From: Selenomonas ruminantium subsp. lactilytica TAM6421
Lineage (GTDB): Bacteria; Bacillota; Negativicutes; Selenomonadales; Selenomonadaceae
DNA: 64,000 nt
Reading direction: 5' to 3'
Assembly (NCBI RefSeq): GCF_000284095.1
Contig: NC_017068.1
Location: forward strand, 2,294,001 to 2,358,000
Of this stretch, positions 1 through 7,743 are shown one piece after another. Numbering within the stretch: the stretch's first letter is position 1; each line of letters opens with the position of its first letter. Under the pieces are notes generated by a model. The model was not told the origin of the DNA and did no database searches. It saw only the letters and a program-made list of their open reading frames with translations. The position numbers and the translations under genes are program-made.

Positions 1-651
1 TTCGCTATAGGTTCCCAAAGCCTTGACAATGCCGGCTCCCGTGGGCGTGACCAGTTCTTTTTTCTCAGTGCCCGTTTCTGTCTGCCAGCCCAGCAAAAGC
101 TCGGCCACCGCCGGTGCCGGTACCGGCATCATGCCGTGGGCACACTGCACAAAGCCGCTGCCTGTAGTCAGCTTTGACACGAACACCCGCTCCACTTCCA
201 GATAGTCGAGGCAGATGGCCGCACCGACAATATCCACGATGGAATCCACCGCGCCGACCTCATGGAAAGCCACCTCATCCGCCGGCTTGCCATGGACTTT
301 GCCCTCAGCTTCGGCAATCTCTGTAAAGATTGCCACTGCCTGCTGCTTCACGGCCATGGAAAGGGCCGACTGTTCCAGGATTTCCCGGATATCCTTCATG
401 GTCCGATGTGCATGGTGGTGTTCGTGATGTTCAGGGTGAGCATGGTCAGCCGCTGTCAATTTCACATCTACATATACGGCATGGATCCCCTTCTGCCAGA
501 CTTCCTGAACCTCAAGGGCAAATTCATCCGCCATGGGCAGCTTCTGCAGTTCCTTTTCCAGATAAGCCTGAGGCACACCGGCCTGCAGCATGGCCCCCAA
601 AAACATATTGCCGCTGATACCGGCAAAACAATCCAAATATATCGCTTTCAT
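1..651 (-). CDS. larC: LarC, nickel-pincer cofactor cyclometallase (N-terminal 217 residues, cut by window edge)
   Basis: LarC inserts nickel into the pyridinium-dithiocarboxylate mononucleotide that becomes the pincer cofactor of lactate racemase. The visible part starts MKAIYLDCFAGISGNM, the typical LarC start, has a His-rich stretch (HPEHHEHHHAH, encoded near 410-450) suited to nickel handling, and contains HEVGAVDSIVDIVGA and the TPTGAGIVKALGTYSE region. It begins 3 nt after the larB stop, so the two are translationally close. The C-terminal half lies outside the window. In Lactiplantibacillus plantarum larC is split by a frameshift into larC1 and larC2; no frameshift is seen in this part. 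Confidence 0.95.
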   Translation of the reverse strand, partial: MKAIYLDCFAGISGNMFLGAMLQAGVPQAYLEKELQKLPMADEFALEVQEVWQKGIHAVYVDVKLTAADHAHPEHHEHHHAHRTMKDIREILEQSALSMAVKQQAVAIFTEIAEAEGKVHGKPADEVAFHEVGAVDSIVDIVGAAICLDYLEVERVFVSKLTTGSGFVQCAHGMMPVPAPAVAELLLGWQTETGTEKKELVTPTGAGIVKALGTYSE

Positions 652-654
652 AAG

Positions 655-1413
655 TCACCTCAGTTTATTGATTTTGCTGGCCAGCGCACCTGCGCCAAAA
701 CCATTGTCGATATTGACCACAGATACGCCCATGGCACAGCTGTTGAGCATGGAGAGCAAAGCCGCCACGCCCTGAAAGGAAGCGCCATAGCCTACGCTGG
801 TGGGCACGGCGATGACCGGTTTATTGGTCAAGCCGCCCACCACGCTGGCCAGCGCCCCTTCCATGCCGGCAATCACGATGATCACATTGGCCGCCTTGAT
901 TTCCGGCAGATGGGCAAAGAGACGATGGATACCCGCCACGCCGCAGTCATAGCAGGTATGGACACTGTTGCCAAAGAGATAGGCCGTAAGCCGCGCTTCC
1001 TCCGCCACCGGCACATCGCTGGTGCCGGCGGTCATGATCAGGATATTGTGCTTTTCATCCCGCTCAAGGCTTTTATCCCGGTCGAGGTAAATTGCCCGGG
1101 CCATTTCGTCGAACTGGGCCTCCGGCACCTTTTCGAGCACCTTTTCATAATGTTCCCGGTTGGCTCTGGTGGCCAGCAGATTGCCCTCGCTATGCTCATA
1201 GAGAGAGGCAAATATATCCCGCACCTGTTCCGGTGTCTTGCCGGCGGCATAGATGACCTCCGGCATGCCCTGCCGCATTTCCCGGTGATGGTCAATCTCG
1301 GCAAAGCGCATCTCCTCAAAGGGCATTTCCGCCAGCTTGTCCAGGGCTTCACCCTCGGGTAAAATTCCCGCTTTATAGGCCTGCAGGATGCCGGCTATAT
1401 CCTCACGTTTCAT
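655..1413 (-). CDS. larB: LarB, nicotinate adenine dinucleotide carboxylase/hydrolase of pincer cofactor synthesis
   Basis: LarB carboxylates and hydrolyses NaAD to pyridinium-3,5-biscarboxylate mononucleotide, the first step in making the LarA cofactor. The 252-residue protein has an N-terminal helical part and a C-terminal PurE-like domain (about 110-250) with GTSDVPVAEEA, a DCGVAGIHR segment, GMEGALASVVGGL and a C-terminal NSCAMGVSVVNIDNGFGAG stretch holding the conserved LarB cysteine. The start has an AGGTGG ribosome binding site. It follows larD after a 94-nt gap containing a strong hairpin, and precedes larC by 3 nt. Confidence 0.95.
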   Translation of the reverse strand: MKREDIAGILQAYKAGILPEGEALDKLAEMPFEEMRFAEIDHHREMRQGMPEVIYAAGKTPEQVRDIFASLYEHSEGNLLATRANREHYEKVLEKVPEAQFDEMARAIYLDRDKSLERDEKHNILIMTAGTSDVPVAEEARLTAYLFGNSVHTCYDCGVAGIHRLFAHLPEIKAANVIIVIAGMEGALASVVGGLTNKPVIAVPTSVGYGASFQGVAALLSMLNSCAMGVSVVNIDNGFGAGALASKINKLR

Positions 1414-1455
1414 CTGTCCACCTCATTTTTCTCATTTCCTTACATTATAACAAAC

Positions 1456-1488
1456 TTCGCCAAAGGATGAAAAATATCCTTTGGCGAA
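1456..1488 (-). other. Intercistronic hairpin between larD and larB
   Basis: A perfect 13-bp stem (1456-1468 with 1476-1488) and 7-nt loop lie between the larD stop and larB start. Read on the minus strand the stem is followed by GTTTGTTATAATG, which is only weakly T-rich, so it may be a leaky terminator or an RNA-processing/stability hairpin. The TATAAT just after it could also be a -10 element, but I see no well-spaced -35. It separates the enzyme/channel genes from the maturation genes. Confidence 0.6.
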
Positions 1489-1507
1489 GAAAAAACCTGT
1501 CTGCAAA

Positions 1508-2230
1508 TCAGATATTGAAGAAGGCCCGCATGAAGATGGCAGCAGCAGCGGCGCCGAAGAAGGGGGCAATGCCCGGCACGAGAATGCCATACTGCCAGTC
1601 GTTGTCCGCTTTGTTCTCAATGGGCAGCACTGCATGAGCAATGCGGGGGCCCATATCACGGGCCAGGTTCATGGCAAACCCTGTCGTACCGCCCATGCCC
1701 ATGCCGATAGCCCAGACCAGCAGGCCGATGGCAATGGGAGCCAGCATGGCTTCCGGGCCCGTGCAGGCCTTCAGGATGCCCAGGATGCCCGAAATGAATA
1801 CGAAGGTAGCGAAGAACTCGCAGAAGAAATTACGGGGCAGGTTGCGGATGCCCGGCGTCGTGGAGAAGATATTGCGGATGCGCACCGGATCGATCTTGCC
1901 CACAGAAGCCTTGAAGTGATCCGCATAGCAGAACCACATGATGGCTGCGCCGAAGAAACCGCCGGCCAGTTCCACTAGGGAGATGGGAATCACCATACCC
2001 CAGGGGATATTGCCCAGCACGGCCTGTGCCACAACCATGGCCGGGTTGATGCAGACATCACCGAAGAGATACAGGGAAACGGTGATACCGAAAGACCATG
2101 TGGTGATGGCAAAGATATGGCCCGTGCCATTGTATTTCGTGTCCACCAGCGTATCATCACAGTGCACGCCGATACCGAAGATAATCATCAGGGCCGTGCC
2201 CATGAATTCTGCTAATAATTGATGTTCCAT
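1508..2230 (-). CDS. larD: LarD, lactate/glycerol facilitator of the MIP (aquaporin) family
   Basis: This 240-residue aquaglyceroporin-family channel should move lactic acid (LarD role) or glycerol across the inner membrane. About six hydrophobic segments are visible, with the first half-helix motif N62-P63-A64 (INPAMV). The second motif is N188-L189-A190 in FAMNLARDMGPR, so the usual Pro of the second NPA box is Leu. Its place between larA and larB argues for LarD rather than a general GlpF. AGGAGTT precedes the ATG. Placing larD second in the operon differs from the L. plantarum order, where it follows larC. Confidence 0.88.
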   Translation of the reverse strand: MEHQLLAEFMGTALMIIFGIGVHCDDTLVDTKYNGTGHIFAITTWSFGITVSLYLFGDVCINPAMVVAQAVLGNIPWGMVIPISLVELAGGFFGAAIMWFCYADHFKASVGKIDPVRIRNIFSTTPGIRNLPRNFFCEFFATFVFISGILGILKACTGPEAMLAPIAIGLLVWAIGMGMGGTTGFAMNLARDMGPRIAHAVLPIENKADNDWQYGILVPGIAPFFGAAAAAIFMRAFFNI

Positions 2231-2260
2231 TAATTTTTAACTCCTGTCCTTACATTTCTC

Positions 2261-3532
2261 TCAGCCTACAATAACGGCCAGACCATCGGGGATAACGGCG
2301 ACCTTGGCATCATTGCCTTCATAGCTGTAAGCCTTGGCCAAAGCCTCATCGAAACTCTTGGCCAGTTCCATATGCATATCCGTAATGAGGTTTGGCTGCA
2401 CCAGATCCGATACCATGATCACCCGGTGATGGGCCAGGATACGGGCGAGGATCTGGGAGGTCCACTGGTCGGGAATGGTCTCCAAGCGCGGCGTAGCCAC
2501 AGCCTTGTCGAGGAATTCCTGAGGCGTCTTGGCATCGGCCAGGTTATGATAGAAACCTTCGCCGCCATGACCGTCAGCACAGCCGGCCACCATGATGATG
2601 GTGCCGCCTTCCTTGTTAGCGGCTTCGGCTGCCGTCATGCCCTTGACTGCCTGATAGATGTTCTGGTCGAGGGGATAGCCGCCATTGGTGGACACGGTGA
2701 TGTCCGCCTGCACCTTCTGCACATGAGCCAGATCCGCCACAAAGGCACAGCCCTTCTCATGGGCCCGTTCCATATCGCCGGCAAAGGCGCCGATGATCTC
2801 CTTATCCTCATTGAGAACCACGTTGAGGATGAACTTCAGGCCAGCCGTGCGGGCAGCGTAGACCATATCCCGATGGATGGGATTGTCCAGCAGGTTGCCC
2901 GTGCGGGCATGATGATCGTTGATGAACTCACCGCAGTGGTTGGCCATGATGGTCTTGTAGGAAGCCACACCGGGCAGCACGGATTTGCGGCCGCCGGAGA
3001 AGCCAGCGAAGAAATGAGACTCGATGAAGCCTTCGGCAATCAGCAGATCTGCTTCCACTGCCGTGCGGTTGACGATGCAGGCACCGCCGCTGGGCAGAGT
3101 GCCGATTTTCACCATGGAACTATCATCCGTGGACACATGCATCACGATGTTCTCGTTCTTGACGATTTCCTCACCGTACTTGTTCACCAGTTCCTCATGG
3201 GTGGAGGGACGATGGAAGCCCGTGGCGATCAGGATGCTGATATTGGCCTCCGGTTCCACAGCACGGATCCGGCGCAGCAGAATCGGCATCGTGATATGAG
3301 ACGGTACCGGACGGGTGTGGTCCGAGCTGATGATCGTGATGTTCTTCTTGCCTTTCACCAGTTCTTCCAGACTTGGGGAACCGATGGGATTGTCCAAAGA
3401 AGCTTCCACCAGTTCCTGCTGGCCCTTGTCAGCCTTGTAGGTTGCAGCCTTGGATTCCAGCACAGCCAAAACATTCGCGTCGGCAATTTCGGCTGTCATT
3501 TCCCCTTTGTCATAGGGCAGAGAAAATTTCAT
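2261..3532 (-). CDS. larA: LarA, nickel-dependent lactate racemase
   Basis: LarA interconverts D- and L-lactate using a nickel-pincer nucleotide tethered to a lysine. The 423-residue length is normal for the family. Visible catalytic and cofactor residues are D71-H72 and R75 in SSDHTRP, H107 in TGFHRPS, H173 in ESHFFAGF, the tethering K183 in GGRKSVLPG and H199 in MANHCGEF; these fall within one residue of the L. plantarum numbering (H108, H174, K184, H200). It is the first gene of the operon, 182 bp from a divergent regulator, with GAGAGG before the start. 'Lactate racemase' is favoured over other LarA-like racemases by the larB/larC/larD context. Confidence 0.95.
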   Translation of the reverse strand: MKFSLPYDKGEMTAEIADANVLAVLESKAATYKADKGQQELVEASLDNPIGSPSLEELVKGKKNITIISSDHTRPVPSHITMPILLRRIRAVEPEANISILIATGFHRPSTHEELVNKYGEEIVKNENIVMHVSTDDSSMVKIGTLPSGGACIVNRTAVEADLLIAEGFIESHFFAGFSGGRKSVLPGVASYKTIMANHCGEFINDHHARTGNLLDNPIHRDMVYAARTAGLKFILNVVLNEDKEIIGAFAGDMERAHEKGCAFVADLAHVQKVQADITVSTNGGYPLDQNIYQAVKGMTAAEAANKEGGTIIMVAGCADGHGGEGFYHNLADAKTPQEFLDKAVATPRLETIPDQWTSQILARILAHHRVIMVSDLVQPNLITDMHMELAKSFDEALAKAYSYEGNDAKVAVIPDGLAVIVG

Positions 3533-3632
3533 TTTCCAAAACCTCTCTTTTCAAATTCATACATTTCCATTACAATAGGGATAACTTTTCCTGTCCCTGC
3601 TTGCACGCATATAAGCTTAACACACGAAACAA

Positions 3633-3684
3633 CTCTATTTTCATCAATACTTGCCACAATATACGGCAAATATTGCGAATAGAG
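3633..3684. promoter_or_regulatory. Nested inverted repeat in the larA/regulator divergent promoter region
   Basis: Three nested arm pairs share one centre: CTCTATT (3633-3639) with AATAGAG (3678-3684), CAATA (3645-3649) with TATTG (3671-3675), and TTGCC (3651-3655) with GGCAA (3665-3669) around a 9-nt centre. This is far more symmetry than expected by chance and sits between larA and the divergent regulator, so it is a good candidate operator for lactate control. It could also fold in the RNA leader of the regulator gene, whose ATG is 30 bp away. Confidence 0.6.
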
Positions 3685-3714
3685 ATCCATTCTCCATAAG
3701 AAAGAAGGCTCCTC

Positions 3715-5178
3715 ATGCTCCCCATCCTGGACAAAAACCTGCAAAAAGAATATGCTCTGCTGAGCCTGCTGGATTCTGACGAACGCTATTTTTCCTGTCA
3801 GGAACTAGCCGAAAAGCTCGGCTTATCCGAGCGCACCATCTATAAATATTTGCAGAATCTCACCACACAGCTTTCCAGCTATGCCCCCGAAGAACTGGCC
3901 ATTGAACGCAGTGCCGCCTTGGGCATCCGCCTTTGCCGCGCCCTCTGGCTCAGCATCCATAGCGTCTACACCAAATTGGCGCAGCAATCCCTGACCTATG
4001 ATTTCTTCCATAATTTGTTTTTGGAGACCACGGACACGACCACGGCTTTCTGCCTGGCCCATTTCGTCAGTTCCGCCTCCCTTTACCGGACCCTTTCCCC
4101 CATGCGGGAGGCTCTGGCAGCTTTTTCCCTAACCCTTGACGCTGCCGATATGCGGCTGGATGGCGAGGAAATGCAGATCCGCTATTTCTACAACAATTTT
4201 TACCTGCAGATCTACCGGGGCTATGCCTGGCCATTTCCCTCCATCTCCCGTCAGCTGGTGATGAATGCCATCGATGATATCCTGGGCAGTCTCGATGCTC
4301 CTATGTCCATCAGTGACCGCAAGCATTTCTCCTACTGGCTGGCGGTTATCGCGCACCGCCTGAGCCTGCGCCACTGCCTAACCAAACCATTGCCGGCAGA
4401 ACTCGGTCTGGACAATGAAGCCTACAGCACCGTGTTGCCTGCCATCCAGCGCTTTTTCCAGCGGCTCCATCTGCCCGCCACTCCTCCGGAATGTCAATTT
4501 GTCTTTTACCTGCTCCACGCCTTTCCCTTTGGCATGAATGTACAGCAGCGGCTCTTTGCCGCCGCCCGGGACGTCCGGGGCTTTGACTGCCTGCCGCTGA
4601 CGGCCACGGACCATTTCCTGGCGGTCTTTGCCCGCTATTTTCCCCAGTGGATGGGCATGGGCTCCCCGAGTTTCCGCCTGAAGCTCCACCGGCTGCATTT
4701 CCATGGCGCCCTGCTCAGCGGCAGCTCCGATCTGTTGGAGCGCTATCCCTTTCTCAAGACATATCAGCAAAGCTATCCTGCCTTTGCCCAACGCATGGCG
4801 AAGTTGTTTGCCTCCCTGGCTCCCCATTCCTGCGGCCGCTGTTTTGCCGATGAGCGCTATCTGCTCCCCCATTACATCCTGCTGTGCAGCCAGTATTTCG
4901 ACCTGGCCGCCGGCGAGCCTGTCATCCGCCTCTCCCTGCTGACCGATTACGGCCCCATCTATGAAGAGAAAATAAAAAAGGAAATCATCTCCCGTTTCCG
5001 GGATGATTTCCACATAAAATTCGCACTGCCCCATGAAGGCTATGATATTCTCATCACCAATCTGCCGGTGAAGATTGTCACGCAAGGCCATTCCACCCTG
5101 TCCCTCCACGCTGCCTTCAATCAGCGGGAATGGACGCTGCTGGCCCGGCTGCTTGCACTGGCACAGCAACGCGGGTGA
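3715..5178 (+). CDS. Mga/BglG-like transcriptional regulator, probable regulator of the lar operon
   Basis: This 487-residue protein has an N-terminal helix-turn-helix (FSCQELAEKLGLSERTIYKYLQ, about residues 22-43), a long helical middle resembling Mga/PRD-type regulators, and a C-terminal region near 405-455 (YGPIYEEKIKKEIISRF, then YDILITNLPVKIV) that looks like the EIIB-like domain of Mga-family regulators. It is divergent from larA, which makes it the likely lactate-responsive regulator. It is not the Crp/Fnr-type LarR of L. plantarum. Its last 62 nt overlap tail-to-tail with the convergent MerR gene. The family call is moderately sure; the target is inferred. Confidence 0.7.
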   Translation: MLPILDKNLQKEYALLSLLDSDERYFSCQELAEKLGLSERTIYKYLQNLTTQLSSYAPEELAIERSAALGIRLCRALWLSIHSVYTKLAQQSLTYDFFHNLFLETTDTTTAFCLAHFVSSASLYRTLSPMREALAAFSLTLDAADMRLDGEEMQIRYFYNNFYLQIYRGYAWPFPSISRQLVMNAIDDILGSLDAPMSISDRKHFSYWLAVIAHRLSLRHCLTKPLPAELGLDNEAYSTVLPAIQRFFQRLHLPATPPECQFVFYLLHAFPFGMNVQQRLFAAARDVRGFDCLPLTATDHFLAVFARYFPQWMGMGSPSFRLKLHRLHFHGALLSGSSDLLERYPFLKTYQQSYPAFAQRMAKLFASLAPHSCGRCFADERYLLPHYILLCSQYFDLAAGEPVIRLSLLTDYGPIYEEKIKKEIISRFRDDFHIKFALPHEGYDILITNLPVKIVTQGHSTLSLHAAFNQREWTLLARLLALAQQRG

Positions 5179-5989
5179 TGAATTCCTCTGCATTGCTGGT
5201 ACTCATATCCTCCAACAGGCTTTCCTCATAGGAGGGCCCGGCAGGCATCAGCCCATGGTCGGACATATAGCCGCGCAGCAATTCATAGGAAGCGGTGGTG
5301 TTCATATAATTCCCGGCAAAATAGGTCACCACAAAACGCCCGGCAGCCTTCAGCCGCCGCTGGGCTTTGGGCAGGGTGCGCCATTTTTGATCCGTGGGCA
5401 CGTAAAAATAGCTTACGATCTGTTCTCCCCCCGGCCGCATAAAATCCTCAGGGGCAACCATGGCCCCGAAGGTATAGCCGGTGAGCACTTCCCCTTCCAT
5501 GATATCCCGCATATAGGTGGCAAATTTCTGTTCCACGCCATTCCAATCCTCCTGCAGGTAAAATTGGCGCAGATTTTCTGACACCACCAGCCGCTGACCG
5601 GGCATTTCCACCTCTTCCACCATGTTCAGCCTGACTTTTTCCGCCTGCTGCAGCACATGACGCTGATTGACCACAATCTGTTTCATGCGCTGCAGCTTTT
5701 TCATTTCCTGATCCAGCCATTGCTCCTGACCTGCCAGCAACGCCGCAAATTTCTCCGGCGTACGCCCTTCCATATACTCCTTGATTTCGGACAAGTCCAG
5801 GCCCATATCCCGAAACATCCGGATCATATAGAAGGGGTAGAACTGGCGGGAGGAATAGGCCCGGTAGCCATTGCTCTCCACTGCCTCGGGGCTGAAGATG
5901 CCCTCGCTGTCATAATAGTGGAGGGTACGCTTGTTCACCCCGGTCATCCGGGCAAATTCCCCCACATGGAATGTCATATGACGCGCCAT
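5117..5989 (-). CDS. MerR-family multidrug-type regulator with C-terminal GyrI-like effector domain
   Basis: This 290-residue MerR regulator has an N-terminal winged HTH (FHVGEFARMTGVNKRTLHYYD, then NGYRAYS), a coiled-coil linker around 80-125 and a C-terminal GyrI/BmrR-like effector domain that usually binds hydrophobic drugs. GGGGGAG precedes the ATG. It is divergent from a MATE efflux gene whose promoter has the stretched 19-bp spacer that MerR proteins untwist, so it most likely activates that pump on binding its substrate. Its 3' end overlaps the upstream regulator gene by 62 nt in opposite orientation. Confidence 0.9.
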   Translation of the reverse strand: MARHMTFHVGEFARMTGVNKRTLHYYDSEGIFSPEAVESNGYRAYSSRQFYPFYMIRMFRDMGLDLSEIKEYMEGRTPEKFAALLAGQEQWLDQEMKKLQRMKQIVVNQRHVLQQAEKVRLNMVEEVEMPGQRLVVSENLRQFYLQEDWNGVEQKFATYMRDIMEGEVLTGYTFGAMVAPEDFMRPGGEQIVSYFYVPTDQKWRTLPKAQRRLKAAGRFVVTYFAGNYMNTTASYELLRGYMSDHGLMPAGPSYEESLLEDMSTSNAEEFITRVAVPVQAAGPAASIPAD

Positions 5990-6001
5990 GAAAACTCCCC
6001 C

Positions 6002-6032
6002 TTGACATTACAGTTACTGTATCCTTTATGCT
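6002..6032 (+). promoter_or_regulatory. MerR-type promoter of the MATE gene with operator dyad
   Basis: TTGACA (6002-6007) and TATGCT (6027-6032) are separated by 19 bp, the over-long spacer typical of MerR-activated promoters. A perfect dyad TACAG-TTA-CTGTA (6009-6021) lies inside the spacer close to its centre. Together with the divergent merR gene this is strong evidence for classic MerR activation of the efflux pump. Confidence 0.85.
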
Positions 6033-6098
6033 TAATATACACGAGGAACCTCTACGGTTCAAGAAGTTTATTCCATATTTGCAGAAAGGAAAATCTTT

Positions 6099-7493
6099 AT
6101 GTCAACAAAAACACATAATCCCCTGGCTTATCACCACAGTATGTGGTCACTGCTGAAGTTTGCGGCCCCCTCCATCGGTATGATGATCATCATCTCCCTC
6201 TATACCGTCACCGATGGCATCCTGATTGGCCGCTACGTTGGCAGTGACGCTCTGGCTGCTTCCAACATCGTCTACCCGGCTTTCAATCTCGTATTGGGGC
6301 TGGCCATTATGCTCGCCGCCGGCGGTTCGGCATTGGTTGCCAAAACCCTGGGCGAGGGTAATCGCGAGCTTGCCAACAGACGATTTACCCTGATCACCAT
6401 CAGCGGTGCCACGCTGAGCACGATCCTGGCTCTGCTGCTCTGGCTTATGCATAAGCCTTTGCTCATGTTTTTAGGGGCCAGTCCGGCCCTTTATGCAGAA
6501 TGTGTAAATTACCTAACCGCCCTGCTGCCCTTTTTCCCCACGGCGGCCTTGATGCTGATCTTCAATGCTCTCTTCATCGCCGACGGCCGTCCCATTCAGG
6601 GCTTTATGGTCTCCGTGGTCTCTGGCGTGCTGAATGCCCTGCTGGACTATCTCTTCATGGCCCATATGGGGCTTGGCATTGTCGGTGCGGCTCTGGGTAC
6701 CGGCCTGGGCGGGACCGCCGCCGCAGTGATCGGCCTGCACTACTTCAGCTGCCGCAGCCGTCTGCTCCGCTTCTGCCGGCCTGCATGGGAATGGAAAGCC
6801 CTGGGACAGGCCATGTATAATGGCTCCTCCGAACTGGTAACGGAAATTTCCGTAGGCCTGACCACCTTCCTCTTCAATATCATCACCTTCTCCTGGGCAG
6901 GAGAGGACGGCGTAGCTGCCATCTCGGTCATCCTCTATGCCGAAATGCTGCTGACCTCCGTGCTGATGGGCTTCAACAATGGCATCGCACCGCTTTTCTC
7001 CTATCAGTACGGGGCCAAGAATTATCTGGAACTTGTGCGGCTGCTGAAAATGGCCCTGCTGGGAATTTTTGCCTTTTCCCTGGTGGCCTTTGCCGGTTCC
7101 CGCATTTTGGCAGAACCCCTTATCAGCCTGTTCCTGCCGGATGGCGGTTCCGTCTACACGCTGACCGTCAATGGCTTCCTGCTCTTCAGCTTCAGCTTCC
7201 TGCTTTCCGGCTTCAACCTCTTTACCTCGGGGTTCTTTACCGCCATTGCCGATGGCAAAACCTCAGCCCTGGCCTCCTTTGCCCGGAATCTGGCCGGTAT
7301 CGTGATCTTCCTGCTGCTGCTGCCCCAGCTGATCGGCTTCAGCGGCGTCTGGCTGGCAGTACCGGCAGCCGATATGGCCGCCGTCGTCCTATCCTGCTTC
7401 CTGCTCTATGACCAGCGGCAGAGTTTTCAGCAGCTGGGCCAGAAACGACGTCAACGACAGGGCAAGATCCATTCGCCCAAATTGCCGGCCTGA
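6099..7493 (+). CDS. MATE-family multidrug/Na+ antiporter
   Basis: This 464-residue polytopic membrane protein has about 12 hydrophobic segments in two similar halves and MATE hallmarks: MMIIISLYTVTDGILIGRYV near the N-terminus, AASNIVYPAFNLVLGLAIML, and GFNNGIAPLFSYQYGAKN in the second half. It should export cationic or hydrophobic compounds in exchange for Na+ or H+. AGAAAGGA at 6083-6090 is the ribosome binding site. Divergent from, and probably activated by, the MerR protein at 5117-5989. No terminator is obvious before the tRNA promoter that follows. Confidence 0.92.
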   Translation: MSTKTHNPLAYHHSMWSLLKFAAPSIGMMIIISLYTVTDGILIGRYVGSDALAASNIVYPAFNLVLGLAIMLAAGGSALVAKTLGEGNRELANRRFTLITISGATLSTILALLLWLMHKPLLMFLGASPALYAECVNYLTALLPFFPTAALMLIFNALFIADGRPIQGFMVSVVSGVLNALLDYLFMAHMGLGIVGAALGTGLGGTAAAVIGLHYFSCRSRLLRFCRPAWEWKALGQAMYNGSSELVTEISVGLTTFLFNIITFSWAGEDGVAAISVILYAEMLLTSVLMGFNNGIAPLFSYQYGAKNYLELVRLLKMALLGIFAFSLVAFAGSRILAEPLISLFLPDGGSVYTLTVNGFLLFSFSFLLSGFNLFTSGFFTAIADGKTSALASFARNLAGIVIFLLLLPQLIGFSGVWLAVPAADMAAVVLSCFLLYDQRQSFQQLGQKRRQRQGKIHSPKLPA

Positions 7494-7522
7494 AATATTT
7501 TTGAAAAAAATCAAAAAAACTG

Positions 7523-7551
7523 TTGACAAGCACGGTGGATATCCGTATAAT
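7523..7551 (+). promoter_or_regulatory. Consensus sigma-70 promoter of tRNA-Gln
   Basis: A perfect -35 (TTGACA, 7523-7528) and perfect -10 (TATAAT, 7546-7551) are 17 bp apart. Transcription should start near 7558, about 19 nt upstream of the mature tRNA. Confidence 0.92.
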
Positions 7552-7576
7552 ATATTTCTGTTGACAGACGTCACAC

Positions 7577-7652
7577 AGGGGTATCGCCAAGTTGGTAAGG
7601 CACGGGTCTCTGAATCCCGCATGCGTTGGTTCGAGTCCAGCTACCCCTGCCA
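7577..7652 (+). tRNA. tRNA-Gln (anticodon CTG), CCA encoded
   Basis: The 76-nt cloverleaf has an acceptor stem AGGGGTA/TACCCCT, a D arm GCC...GGC, anticodon CTG at 7610-7612 in loop CTCTGAA, a T arm with GGTTCGAGTCC, discriminator G and an encoded CCA. The body resembles bacterial tRNA-Gln (ATCGCCAAG...AAGGCA). Two oddities: the first pair is A1-U72 instead of the usual U1-A72 of tRNA-Gln, and the last anticodon-stem pair is U31-U39. It has its own consensus promoter and terminator. Confidence 0.92.
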
Positions 7653-7663
7653 ATTGAAATTTT

Positions 7664-7690
7664 GAGGAGTCGCATAGCGGCTCCTTTTTT
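7664..7690 (+). terminator. Rho-independent terminator of tRNA-Gln
   Basis: GGAGTCGC and GCGGCTCC form an 8-bp stem (one G-U) around ATA, followed by TTTTTT. Confidence 0.9.
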
Positions 7691-7710
7691 GCATGATAAT
7701 CGAAGAATAA

Positions 7711-7743
7711 GAAAAATCGCCGGCCTAAGCCAGCGATTTTTTT
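7711..7743 (-). terminator. Terminator of the DedA gene (potentially bidirectional)
   Basis: AATCGCCGGC (7715-7724) pairs with GCCAGCGATT (7729-7738) around a TAAG loop, with A-rich and T-rich flanks on the two sides. It lies directly after the DedA stop and can also back up the tRNA terminator. Confidence 0.85.

Noticed and set aside
262-1362. 366-codon open frame on the plus strand across larC and larB
   Set aside because: Antisense shadow of two well-supported lar genes; His/Gly-rich composition without motifs.
3715-5178. LarR (Crp/Fnr-type) assignment for the regulator divergent from larA
   Set aside because: No cAMP-binding-like domain; the HTH and the EIIB-like C-terminal region point to the Mga/BglG group.
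5117-5178. Frameshift or mis-assembly where the Mga-like and MerR genes overlap
   Set aside because: Both proteins have complete domains, and the MerR effector domain needs to end near this point; a 62-nt tail-to-tail overlap is acceptable.
7502-7576. Riboswitch or T-box upstream of the tRNA
   Set aside because: The region is short and fully accounted for by the consensus promoter and tRNA leader.
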